A DNA stretch of 64,000 nt from Dromiciops gliroides (lineage: Eukaryota > Chordata > Mammalia > Microbiotheria > Microbiotheriidae). Positions 51,441-62,800 of this stretch are shown one piece after another. Each line of letters begins with the position of its first letter. The first letter of the stretch is position 1. A model generated the notes under the pieces. The model was not told the origin of the DNA, ran no database searches, and was given only the letters and a program-made list of their open reading frames with translations. Position numbers and translations under genes: made by a program. Where the stretch lies: positions 32,203,357-32,267,356 of the forward strand of contig NC_057863.1 in the NCBI RefSeq assembly GCF_019393635.1, in the 5' to 3' direction.

Positions 51441-51667
51441 TTGTATAAAATTTCCCAGCTCCTCATATGATGGGGAAATAATGACTTGGCCAAAGATTCC
51501 TTGCAGATCTAATCATAACTGCTGTCTATAAGGCATAGCCCTGGCAGTGGGCACATATCGTCCTGCAATGCAATGCATTCATCCTGAGACAAAGAAGATA
51601 AATAGGGCAGAGGAGGATCTTTCTCTGCCAGGTTGCTTAATGTTCCATTCGTTTGTCTTCTGATTTC

Positions 51668-51699
51668 TTTATTTCTTTATTTTAGATATTTCTTTTATT
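51668..51699 (-). terminator. Cluster of three polyadenylation signals (candidate distal TNIK 3' end)
   Basis: On the minus strand AATAAA occurs at 51699-51694, 51681-51676 and 51673-51668. The following 40 bases are not strikingly GU-rich, so use is uncertain. Confidence 0.4.
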
Positions 51700-53516
51700 G
51701 ACTTGACAAGGAAAATACAAGACCAAACAAAATTAAACTACAGAATGCTTCCCTTACAGGAATCAAGAGAACAATGACTTCATGTGTAAATTTCCTACAT
51801 TGTCATTTCATGCAACACACATTCAGTGTAACTGAGTATATACAGGCTTCTGTGGCCCACGGAGTCCTCAGAACTGGATTAAAGACATATATTGGCGCCA
51901 AACATTGTGGGCATTCTTAGTAGTAGCTTATTTGGAGCTTCCTTTACAGGAGAACAGTTTGGCTTTTGTTTCTTCCTTGTTTCAGAAATGCTTGTATTTT
52001 AATCCAAGTGCACAGATCAGACAACGAAAATAAACAAAATAAAAATACCCCTCTTCCCAATAATCCTACATTTATAGGATCTCTGACAACTTAAAAAATG
52101 AATCATTCTCTGTAAAAGCCCTTAAGAGATCATTGGGAATATTACTTCTCTGAAGACCTTATTTCCCTCTAAGCCACTGTCTATTAAGAGGAATTGTAGA
52201 CTGTGATAATAGGGCCAAGGTCCTGGGAAACAGGGTGGTTTCCCAAAAAAATATTTATTGGCACTTTCCCATTGAAAAATCTACATGGTTTTTGTAATTG
52301 AGAAAAAACAATCTAAAAAAAATCCCACTATCTCAGACATCCTGATATAGTATGCCCTGGACACACCAGGTAGGTGCTTGCTGATGGAAAGATCTGGTGG
52401 TTTGGATAAAAAAAAAAGTATAAGTGTATGTTCAGAAAGTCCTTCCTTTTCCCCCTCCTAAGGCCATCTTTTGATGTGTTTTAGTCCCATTTTTGAAATA
52501 AATGAAAAACAATACATGCCTGGATCAGGTGGTCATTACAAATGATAAATGACTTGAGATGCCAGAAAGCCTCAGTCTTACAACTGACTGAGACTTTTTG
52601 AGATAATGCTTATTATGACTTCAAATGGCAGTAGAACCTCCATGGAGAAGGTTTCCAGTGACAGCCTAAAATACAGGATTACACCTGAAAAGAAAGCTCT
52701 TCACACTCCTAAAGCTATTTCTAAATCCATCATCCATTGATGACAAACTGAAATTCATGAGGAAAATTTGAGACCTATAAAATGACCCACATACATTTGA
52801 GAATCGTAGGCACATCAGAATGGCAGTCTCTTTATAATATTTTACATTTGGTAACAACATCTGTGTTAACACTGTAAACAAGGGAAAAATCAAATGTACA
52901 ATAATCACAGTCCACCACTTTCTGTTTTAGGATTTACTTTAACTAATCTGTTACATCCATTATTCCCCCCCCCCCCCAATTGTTCCTTGATGCTTATATC
53001 TGGCCTCTAAAATTCTATTCTGATATTACATTGGAGACTTCCTGAACAGAAAAGAGATAAAAATATGGCATTATTATTAGTTTCACCAACACTGGTATTT
53101 GAGGTGGGAAAGGTGGAGAATTAATTAAGCTTGTGGAAATGCTATGTACAAAGTCTGATTTATTACCATGAATTCAAGCTCACTTTCAAGGTATAGTTGT
53201 TTAACCTTCAGAAAACTCATATTCATTTCCCTGATTTGAAACCCCCCTCCCGAACTCTTTCATTCAATAAGTCAAATGATCAATTTATCAATCAACAATA
53301 AGCACGTATTAAGTACCTACTGTGTGTCAGGCACTTTGTTAATCTTAGGCTTTTGATAGGATGTTGAACATCTGGATTTTTGGGAAACATATTCTTGGTT
53401 ACATTTTTCAGGTGAAGTAAAAATGTTTGACACCTTGTAGACACACAACCTAAGGTTTTGGTCTGAATTTAAATGGACTCAAACTTTTTTAAGGGGTTAA
53501 ACATTTTAAATGAATT

Positions 53517-53542
53517 ATTATTATTGTTATTATTATTATTTT
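53517..53542. repeat. (ATT)n microsatellite
   Basis: TTATTATTGTTATTATTATT-type run. Confidence 0.85.
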
Positions 53543-53824
53543 GTGCAGCTTAGCTCTTTCTGGTATTGGGAAGACAGAATAAAGTTCTAATATAAAATCA
53601 TGGTCTAAACCCATTTAATACTATGAAGACACTTCTATGTTCTACTTCAACCTATGGACAAATTCCCTTGAATTTTGTCATTGTATTCAAATTTAGCAGT
53701 GACTAAAACCTAGGCATCCAAGATATACTTCACGGGCAAACTTTAGCCTATCTGACCCTGGAATGTGGCCTGACTCAGGTCTTTGTTAAAAACACAGTTT
53801 ACCTAATTAATTAGAGCACATCAG

Positions 53825-54050
53825 CCAGCAGCATAGTGGATAGATGCTGAATATGGAATCAAGAGAACTTGGCATACAATCTTGTCCCTGACTCTTACTA
53901 ACTGTGTGTCTGTGGGCAAGTCAGTTTCCTTATTTATAAGATGAGGATGATAATATATATATAGTATTTTCCTCACAGATGTTTGAGGATTCAATTAGAA
54001 AATGTCTATAAAACTCTTTGTAATCTATAAAAGTGATTTCTAAATGTCAG
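53825..54050 (+). repeat. MIR/THER-type SINE
   Basis: AACTGTGTGTCTGTGGGCAAG, CCTTATTTATAAGATGAGG and TTTGAGGATTCAATTAGAAA. Confidence 0.7.
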
Positions 54051-55664
54051 TTATTTTCATGAAAACTTAGGTACCTGCTTGTAACTACCATTGTACCACT
54101 GATTGCTGCCCAAAATAATGGTAGCAGGCTTGAATCAATTAATAACTGCAGAATCAGTAAGACTTAGGAACAAGTTCTTCCTCTGACATACACTAGTTGG
54201 GTTGCTCTGGGCAAATACACAACTGCTTGGGCTCCCCAGTCAATTCTATGACTAGGCGCTGCAGAATTGTTGCTATTATGCATTTGTAGAGGGCATCTCC
54301 TCATTGAAAGTGCTTCTAAAGCAATGAAATCACAGGTCTGGACCAAAACACCAAATACAACTCACACAAACATGGATATTTGATCACATGGCCTACTTCT
54401 GAAAAATCAAATTAGAATGCAATAGATTAGAAAATTATTTTTGATCTTTTTACATGGTGACTTTTGAGCACCTAAACTTTCACTATGTTTTATTCTTGCT
54501 GGGGCTTCTAGTTTTTGTTTTTGTTTTTTTAATGTTTGATTCATTTTATATATAAGTTCTGAAAAAGACTGACTCATTTTTGGATCCCTGATGTTGAACC
54601 ATTGTCCACATGGCCAAAGTAGGTTAGCATTTCCAAGAGATACCTCAAGGTTTCAAAGTGAGTGAAATCAATTGAGAATGTCAAGAGTTTGAAAAAACAA
54701 CATTATTTCCTTAGCACAGATCCAGCCTCAGGGATGGATATTTTTTTTTTGGCTTTGGCCAGAACATAATCTTTTCAAGAAAAAGCTATAAAATAGCTAA
54801 TAATTCAGAGTTATTGACCAGACTTGCAGACTATATAATAGAATTAAAGGCTTTTGGAAGAGAGCAGGAGAGTTCGTTTTGAAACATCACAAGCTTGCTG
54901 TGAATTTATCACATAGCCTTCCAGCAGCAAAAACTCAATTACATTCTCATGATCAATTGGTAATTGTAGCTTGCTCTATTTTTTTTAAAGCAACACGACA
55001 CATCTCACATAAATTTGAAAGCAATTAGCACATATGCAGGGGATGCCTTTAAAAACAGACTCTCAAGGGCAGAACACTGTTAACACAAGGAGCTCTCCCA
55101 CACACTAGAAATGGAACAACAGTAACTGGTATACAGGATGGGAAAAACAGCCATACTGAATCTCTCAAGAACTTCACAGAATGGGAAGTCAGACCATAGC
55201 CACATTACTTTGTGTGGGGCAATAAACAAAAAAACAAAATGGCAACTGCCTAATGTGAAACTTCTGTCTGTTACTCCAGCCTCATACACACAAAGAACCA
55301 AGAGACAACAAATTCTTGATGGAAAAGAGTAAGGCATAGACAAGTCACAGGAGCAGATGAAAAACTACTTGTGATCTTGGCAACCTGGAATTTGGATTTT
55401 TTTTAATCATGAGTTGTTAATATAAAATATTTTAGGGAGTGATCTTGGAAAATGAGCTTATGGGTGGCCCGAGTGCTAGGAAATAAGCCCCTTGAGGTAT
55501 TCAATGTTATTCTTCATGGGAATCTTGTGTAACAAACACATTGGAGTACTCTAAGAGTTTCCTAAGTCTACAAAGAATAAATTCTCCAAGAAAATCATTC
55601 TCTGAGATAATATACCTTAAATGTAGCTATCAAGATGTACTTTAAGCTTCATAAGCTCAGAGGA

Positions 55665-55825
55665 TCCTAGATGTAGAGTTGGAAGGAACCCCAAAGTTCA
55701 TCTAGTCCAACCTCCTCATTTTAGAGACGAGGAAACTGAGGCCTAGGGATGTTAAGTGACTCACCCAAATTCATCAACGTGTCAGAGCTGGAATTTAAAC
55801 TGAATTCCTCTGATTCCAAATATGA
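55665..55825 (-). repeat. MIR/amniote-SINE-like element
   Basis: GAGTTGGAAGGAACCCC, CATCTAGTCCAACCTCCTCA, GACGAGGAAACTGAGGCC. Lies inside the possible TNIK 3' UTR. Confidence 0.75.
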
Positions 55826-56476
55826 GTTTGACAGGATGTGTCTACACTGTCCAATGAAGTCACTTGCCTACTAGGTTTATTTTCCGTCCTCCCCTGACCC
55901 CATTGTTAAAAGGTGGGTAGATAGGAATGTGGCTTTGAAGTATAAAACTAAGGCATCAATAAAACACTTAAAAAAAGTGTGCTGTCAGTCCTCAGGATGA
56001 GCTTACACGAGAACTGTAGCCACATCAGCCACCTCAGTATCAATTATGATCCAACCCTTCCATAATACCCTCATGTCCAATGGGCTGTATATAGGCAGCT
56101 GAAAGGATAATTCCATAATGTTGGAATTTGGAGTGTGAACATTTAGTCTAAGAACCTAAAATCTATGAGTTGGACAGGACCTTAGAGGTCACTTGTCACT
56201 CAGTGCAAGAATGTCTTCTACCACATCCTGACTTGGGGATCAAGGGATACCTCACTGGCTTTTTACTGGGCAGCCAGGTAGTAAGAGATGTAGCAAGCTT
56301 TTGGAATCCTACTGGTACTTATGGGAAAAAAGAATCTCACTATTCTTTTTTATATTAAAAGAAAATTAATTCTATAAACAAACTACCAAGTTGGGGGGAA
56401 AACAAAAAAATACTATTTTTTGGAGATATTAGTTTAAGAACATCTTTAAAAACCAACAAATTAAGAAACATTAGAG

Positions 56477-56727
56477 TACAGGGTATGAGGGAGCATGCCT
56501 GTAATCCCTGATACTGGGAAGGACAAAGCTGGCAAATCGTTTGAGTCTGGGAGTTTTGAGATACCTAAAACTGCCTAAAGGGGCCACATTGAGTTTGGCA
56601 GCAATGAGGTAAGCCACCAAGATCAGGGGGCCACCAGACTGCCTGGAGGTGCCAACCAGGATCAGGCCTCACAGTGGCTGCTGGATTGTCCAGCCTGGGA
56701 AAGACAGGGAGAGCAAGTCTTAAAAAA
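56477..56727 (+). repeat. 7SL-RNA-derived element, near full length, poly(A)-ended
   Basis: Starts like the 7SL Alu domain (GAGCATGCCTGTAATCCC, ATCGTTTGAGTCTGGGAGTT), passes through an S-domain-like part (GAGTTTGGCAGCAATGAGGT, GGGGGCCACCAGACTGCCTG) and ends TCCAGCCTGGGAAAGACAGG plus an A run. It is diverged. The S-domain match separates it from primate Alu and rodent B1. Confidence 0.7.
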
Positions 56728-56728
56728 A

Positions 56729-56948
56729 GTCACAAAAGGCAAATCTTGAGGTATTCTTCAAGGGGACCACCATGCTGCCTAAGGAGGGGCAATGTGGCCC
56801 AGGTTGGAAATGGAACAAGTCAAAGCTTCCATGCAGATCTGCCATGGGGTCAGGCCTGTGGTGAGTATACTAAGCCAGCCTGGGTACAATAGCGAGACTC
56901 AGTCTCAGAAACATAAAAAGAAAAAGAAAAAAAAAGAAAGAAAAAAGA
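56729..56948 (+). repeat. 7SL-RNA-derived element, 5'-truncated, poly(A)-ended
   Basis: Better kept S domain: AGGGGACCACCATGCTGCCT, AAGGAGGGGC, GGCCCAGGTTGGAAATGGAA, then the 3' end AGCCAGCCTGGGTACAATAG, GCGAGACTCAGTCTC and an A-rich tail. Directly follows the first copy in the same orientation. Confidence 0.75.
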
Positions 56949-59778
56949 GAGAGAAATCTTTAATGAGCCAGGAGCCCAGTTCTAATGGAACAAGATGAAT
57001 TTTTAATTGTCTAATGGGCATGAGCATCGGCTCCATGAAAATTCTTTAAATGACTCAAGGGTGGGAGAAAGGACATACTCATTGGGGATCTGAGAGTCAT
57101 GGGATGTGCCTATAGTTAGCACCCAGTGGAAAGTCCAGCACTTATAACACAGTGCCTTGTGCATCCTACGTGCTTCATCGAGGTTGCTTAATGGAAAAGT
57201 CTCAGTACAAAAATATAATAGGCATGGTTCGATGTTGAACTCGTGTGTTTTATTGTTGTTGGCACCAGAAATGCTTAGGTCCTATTTTATGTTCATGTAC
57301 ATACTGTAAACACGACTGCATGAATAATTTTCCTATGGTTCTGTTTCAATGAATCTAAGTTTGAAAAAATACATTCACAAACTACCTTATGTTTAAACAC
57401 AATGATTCCCTTTTATTTCTTAACTGTACCCAAAGACCCACAATAAAAAAATCATTTAAAGCTGTGAGTTCCGAACTTGTCGCTTAGGAAAAAAAAATAT
57501 ATATCCATTTGCAACATAATTCAAGAAGCCTCTGATTTAAAATAACAGCAGCAATATAAAGAGCTGGTGGCAATCCTAGCCAGTGTTGAGACCAAGATTA
57601 CTGTTCCTTTCTCACAACAGCATCTAACAGTTAGAGTAGTTGCTAAGTTCAATCAGAAAGAGTTATTGCTGAATTTGTTGCCCTGGACTGGTGTGAACAG
57701 TCCAAATGAGCACTGGAGAATTGCACTGATTTTGGAAACCCGAAATAAGGACACCTCCATGATGAATCAGAGAGGGTCCTTGGTTCAATTTCTTTCAGTT
57801 ACCTGCTCCAAACCAAAGGTAAAAGACTTAGCCACTTTGACCCTTTTGAGTTATTTCGGAATGGAACATGAATATTCTCCCTTTCCCCCACTCCCTCCCT
57901 ACCCCCAATTGTCAAAGTGCAGTGCCACTGGGTCTCTAATTTGTGTTTTATTCTCATTAATAGCTCTTCCAGCCACTCATTTATTTTAGGCAAAATCATT
58001 AGAATAATAGATTCAGCAATCCATTACTGTAACTGTTATGATATCTTGGGAACAAATGCCATTGATTTTTTTTCATTATTCAAAGATTCAAATTTGATTA
58101 ACTATTGTTTTTTTTTTAAATTATTAAATACACCTGAGATTGCCAATTGAGCTCTCTATATGTCTCCTGGAGATAACACTGCTGTGATGAACAGCAAAAC
58201 AAAAACAAACAAAACGAGGTAGGTTAAAACAGGAAGCGCAACACAGGTATCGTTATGCAACACCTTGAGACCACAGGCAGCCATGCTTGTAGCTAGTAAA
58301 CAAACAAACCAAAAAATCCGAGACACTCACGTAAAAATTGAAATCATTTGAGTAAGTGTTTACAAGGACACAATTCAACCTGAACTAAATACATACATAT
58401 TTCTGCACAGATGTTGTTCACTGTATGTTGGGTAATTTAGAGGAAGGTAAAATGATTTAGGGTCTCAGAATTTTGGCCAAAACCCTGCTTCCAAGTTCTG
58501 TAACTTCTGGGCCTAATGATGCCTGCTTTTTCTCAGGTTGTCTTTTTTTTTTTCTTCTTTTCATCAACCCAGAGAGACTATAGGCAGCTCAGAAGCTTTT
58601 ACTTTATTTTTGTTTGTTTGTTTGTTTAAAGTCACAGTTTTCATCTCTAGGAAGTGGCACCCACAGAAGAAAGAGATGGGGTAGACCAAAAGCAAGATGT
58701 CACCCACACCTCAATTTCCCCGGCAGGATTGGGGTATACCAACCAAAGTCCAGGCAGAATGACGTCTAAGCCAGGTGAGCTATTAGCCCAAGAGGATTTG
58801 TGCATTCTTGTAAATATCATAGCATTTTTTGTCCAAAAGCTTTTCTTCCTTTCTCTGAAACCCATTTGCCCTCCTGGTCTTTTGCCCTAACCTGTTGCAT
58901 AATCAAGCTGTGGGGAAAAGATGTGCTAAAGATTCCCTCCATCTCCAGAGCCAACTCAATCATATGGCACTACCACCCCATCAACACGCACCATTATGTA
59001 AGGTCCATATGGAAATATGGACTGACAGACTGACAAAAATGGTAGTTGATTTATTAGTCTAAGGCTAGTAGTTTAGCCATTTAAAATCTATTTCCCAAAA
59101 GAGGGGAAAACTAGTATTTTTCTTCTCTTTTTAAAAATTCATTAACTAGTTGCTGTCAAAAAGCAACCTTTAGGTTGGTGAAGGCAAAAGATTGCTAAAA
59201 TTACCCAGCTATACAGTTATGGCCTTCAGAGGAGAGAGATAAGGTACATTTATTGTGCTGTCTCTCACCATTCAAAATTGGTAATTTTACAACATTCTGC
59301 ATACTTAATGCTAGCAGGCAGACAGAATCCAAAGAAGATTCATTTTTCTCAACACCATTTCCTTCCCCATTTGTATAAAGTAAGGGACCAAGAATGAATT
59401 TTTTTTTAAAAGCAAAGAGTCATAACCCACTGTAACACAGCAGAATAAAAGACCACACAAAGTTTACATCCTTAGCGCCACAGCGCTCACAGTCCATCGC
59501 TGTTCAGAGACAGTGTGGCATTCTTCAGGCTCTCCGAGAAATTCCTGCCTCTTGTTTCTCTTTCTTTCTCAAACAGGCTGCAACAATGAAGTATGGACTG
59601 GATTTGGTGGGAGAATGGGGCGTGAGGAGGGAAAGGAGAGGTGGGAGTAGAGGAAGGGGAAAGCAGTGTATTCAACCATGCCTTCTGTATCTGCCTCTAG
59701 ACTGGCATAAGTCCACACGTGTCATGTTCTTTTAATAGAGAAACAACGCCATGATGACAAGAGCCAAGTGTTCATCTG

Positions 59779-59862
59779 CTACCAGTTCATCATGGAATTT
59801 CTGTTGAGGGTCATGAAAAACACTTGGCTACTTCCTCCAGATCGCACGGATGCAAAAAATAC
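59779..59862 (-). CDS. TNIK: TNIK last coding exon with stop
   Basis: Acceptor TTTCAAACAG; codes [20 protein letters not shown] then RNSMMNW and TAG (59781-59779). 27 residues, the conserved C-terminus shared by TNIK, MAP4K4 and MINK1. Too short to stand out as an open frame. Confidence 0.95.
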   Translation of the reverse strand, partial: VFFASVRSGGSSQVFFMTLNRNSMMNW

Positions 59863-62800
59863 CTGTTTGAAATTAAAAAAGAATTAGTTCAATCACATGG
59901 CCTTTTTCCTTTGCTCTTTTCCAACTGTCCATCCATTTTTCTCTCACATGTTTTGTCTTTGTAATGATGTATCAGTTTTTAAGATTCAATGATTAGTGTT
60001 TATGAAGTGCCATGTAATACAGTGCAGGATAGAAATGCTTCTGTTTTCATGGGTTTATCATCGTTTTTATGATTGTTATGATTTTATTGTTGTTATTGTT
60101 GTTATTGTTATGATTGGCACTGAAGAAACTCTCTTTTCTGAGGATGAACCTTGTAAAATCTCCTTTTGTTGGAGACTTTAGACTTAAAAAGATATATGAT
60201 GCTTATAGGATGTGTGGGAATTCTTGACTTAGACCCTCAAGTTTTGTGTTCCTTTAAGGAGGGCCACAGGTTATGTGGGATGAATGCTCTGACTGGACGG
60301 GAAGCTCTAAGTTCAACAGTTATTACATATTTGGTTCCAGGGTTCTTTGATTGTGCTACGCATCAAGAAAAAAAAATCAGGGTTGCCAAGGGTCAGCTTC
60401 TAGCTTTCCAGTGGATCTTGGTACATTAGGTGCATCTGGCATAAGGACATGGAGGCAGGAGGCTGCCAACCCATTTTTCTGGGAGAAAGGTTGCATGTTT
60501 TTGGTTGCTACCAACTTGAGCTGAATTTCAATGAGTCACTTGTACCAGGAAACAACTACCCTTAGCTCATATGTGGACCCTTTATAAGGTTCCTCTCATA
60601 TCAAAGACAACAACAGCTGGCTTTTCCAAAGCCCTGGAAAGTCAGGGAGGGTACTGTCCATGGTCATGCTAACTTCCCCCACATTGTTGTGTCAGGGAAT
60701 TGTCTTTTGGCACTTGTGGTAAAATCTTTGCTATTCTTCTTTTCTATAGTGTCCTCAGAAGGCCACTGTTTCTATACCTTCTCAGGAAGTGCAGTAGAAA
60801 TCTATCCTTCATGAGATGTTATGTGTAGAAAGAAAGTAAACTTTTGGCTAAGTGGATAATATCAGGGAATTTCTATTATCCAAGGAAGGCAACTTTTTTT
60901 TTGTAGAATATCAGAGAATACAATTTTGGGAGCTGAAGCTCTGTGTCTCATGGTGGATGCCTGGCTTCCAGAGGCTTCCAAGTCCTAAAGGTGTAGGCCT
61001 ATCTTGGACCAGCACCAGGGATGTGTCTTGGCCAGACTGTCAGAGCGCACTAGAAAACTTGCTCAAGTCTAGCTTGTCCCTGGTTTCAAGGACCACAAAG
61101 AGCTTGAATTGGTTCTGAGTCTTTGCTAGGGGTTTGCATCTCTTCTAGAGCAGGTCTGAATCCTGAAAGTGCCTTCACCCTGGAAGCACCCTTCTGAACT
61201 GTTCCAAACCAGAGCAAATATTCAGGATCTGGTCCAGTCCAGAGGTGTACCCTAAAGCCTAGTCTAAGACCACATTGGATTTTGGGTGGGTGCATGGCCA
61301 AAATGAATATCCATTCACCTCACTGAATTCTTTCCTTCATTAGCTGTTAGCTGGGAAAACATTTCAGGAATGGTTTTTGGGACCAATGGGTTCAGGAATA
61401 GCCAGTAGGGACTAATTCAAAAGTGTTAACAGCTCAGCAGATCATAAACCTTGGCTTAGCCTAAGGGGAGATGGTAAGATAAAGTTGGTACTGCTCTAGC
61501 AAAATCCTTGGGAGCTACTGATCATAAATGATCACACTATTTTCAGTAGGACAGATTCTTCTCCTATATTATTTCAGAGAAGCCTTGTTGGAACAATACA
61601 GGCTGTGTCAATAGTCAAATTTCTATTCATTTGTGAATGTGAATGTGTGGGTGAAATAAAATTGGTCTTGCTTAAAGTGTATATTCTGTACTGGATTTCT
61701 TTTTTACACTTAATTGTCAAAAAAGCCATGTGATAGGTCAAGTCCTGATAGTGATTGTTAAAAGAATATATACATGGAAATACAAAACTGGCCAACCATG
61801 AGTTTATCAGAGTTAGGCTAACTGTTCTAAACTGTCTGGAGTAGGAATCCAGATCTACTTTGTGCCAAGTATGATTTTTTTTTTTTATTGCTGAAGGATC
61901 ACTTGGCATACAAAGCTTTCCAAAGTTATTTTATGTTGCTCGTACATGACAGGAATGTGTGCGTGCATTACACATTTAATTATTTACATGGATTAAATTA
62001 CATTGCTTAAAGCTAATCTGACTAAACTGAGTTTGTAAAGGAAAAGGAAGGTTTCACAGGTACCTGGTGGTCTCTTAAAATGCAAACACTAATGCAAATG
62101 TTGAAACGGATTTACCTTATCATTTCTTTCACATAGAAACTTTAACCTTTGAGCTCGCTTATGCATAAATACTCCATCCAAATGTCCTGTTTCCACTGAA
62201 CGGATCTCAATAGCTTTCTCTCCCCAGCCCATTATTTGATTGGAATGAATGTAGGCTGTCAAAAGGAATTTCCAAAACTGCATTAAAAACATTAGATGGG
62301 CAATAACTTACAGTATCTGTTCACATTAAAACCACAAATATGACATACATTTTGACATACACATACAAAGCGGGTCTTACAAGTGTCATTTCACAGACTG
62401 TTTTGTGGACTCAAATGGTTGTCTCACTTTTCTTGACTTTCGTGTCAATTTGGGGGTGTAACTGTTGAAGGAGAAAAGGAAGGGTTAACCTACCCACAGA
62501 GGTGGGCATTTCTCCCCACTGGAGCACCACATCTTTAGTGATCCGGCCATAGGTATTCACGTACACCCCCTCGTCCTCATAGCAAACGAGCATTTCCATT
62601 CCATCCGTTTTAGGCAAGATGACGATAGCGTGAGGAGTGATATTACCCTGAATCTAGAGTTTAAAGAAAAGGTTATAATTACATGGAGGGAGGGAGCAAA
62701 GGGCTTTCGATGAGAAACCATCCCAAATAAAGATCCTAAGAAAACATTAACTATCATTTTCCTTGCCTTTTTAAAGCTTTAGCTCTGAAGAAACATATTT

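Larger units (their letters stand above)
39401..51650. other. Intergenic region between SLC2A2 and TNIK
   Basis: No coding exon was recognised. It holds a MIR-type element (39925), WSINE1 copies (40213, 44022, 44611, 48658), an L3/CR1 relic (40840-42560), MAR1 elements (42602, 47824, 49455) and MIR-type fragments (45775, 51250). 42870-43380, 44770-45770, 45950-47820, 48810-49440 and 49700-51240 are unassigned. Confidence 0.7.
51668..59778 (-). other. TNIK: TNIK 3' UTR (proximal part firm, distal end uncertain)
   Basis: The sequence below the TAG on the minus strand must begin the 3' UTR. Several AATAAA motifs occur on this strand (for example near 59247, 57250 and 54489), and a cluster of three lies at 51668-51699. 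TNIK has a multi-kilobase 3' UTR in other mammals, so a long one is expected. WSINE1 elements are absent between about 49 and 60 kb, but MIR-type and 7SL-derived elements are present. The exact end cannot be set from sequence. Confidence 0.5.

Noticed and set aside
56477-56948. Human Alu contamination
   Set aside because: Although parts read like Alu, the S-domain region of 7SL is present, which Alu lacks, and flanking sequence is continuous with the marsupial locus.
57567-57989. 140-residue plus-strand frame
   Set aside because: Lies antisense in the likely TNIK 3' UTR and resembles no known protein.
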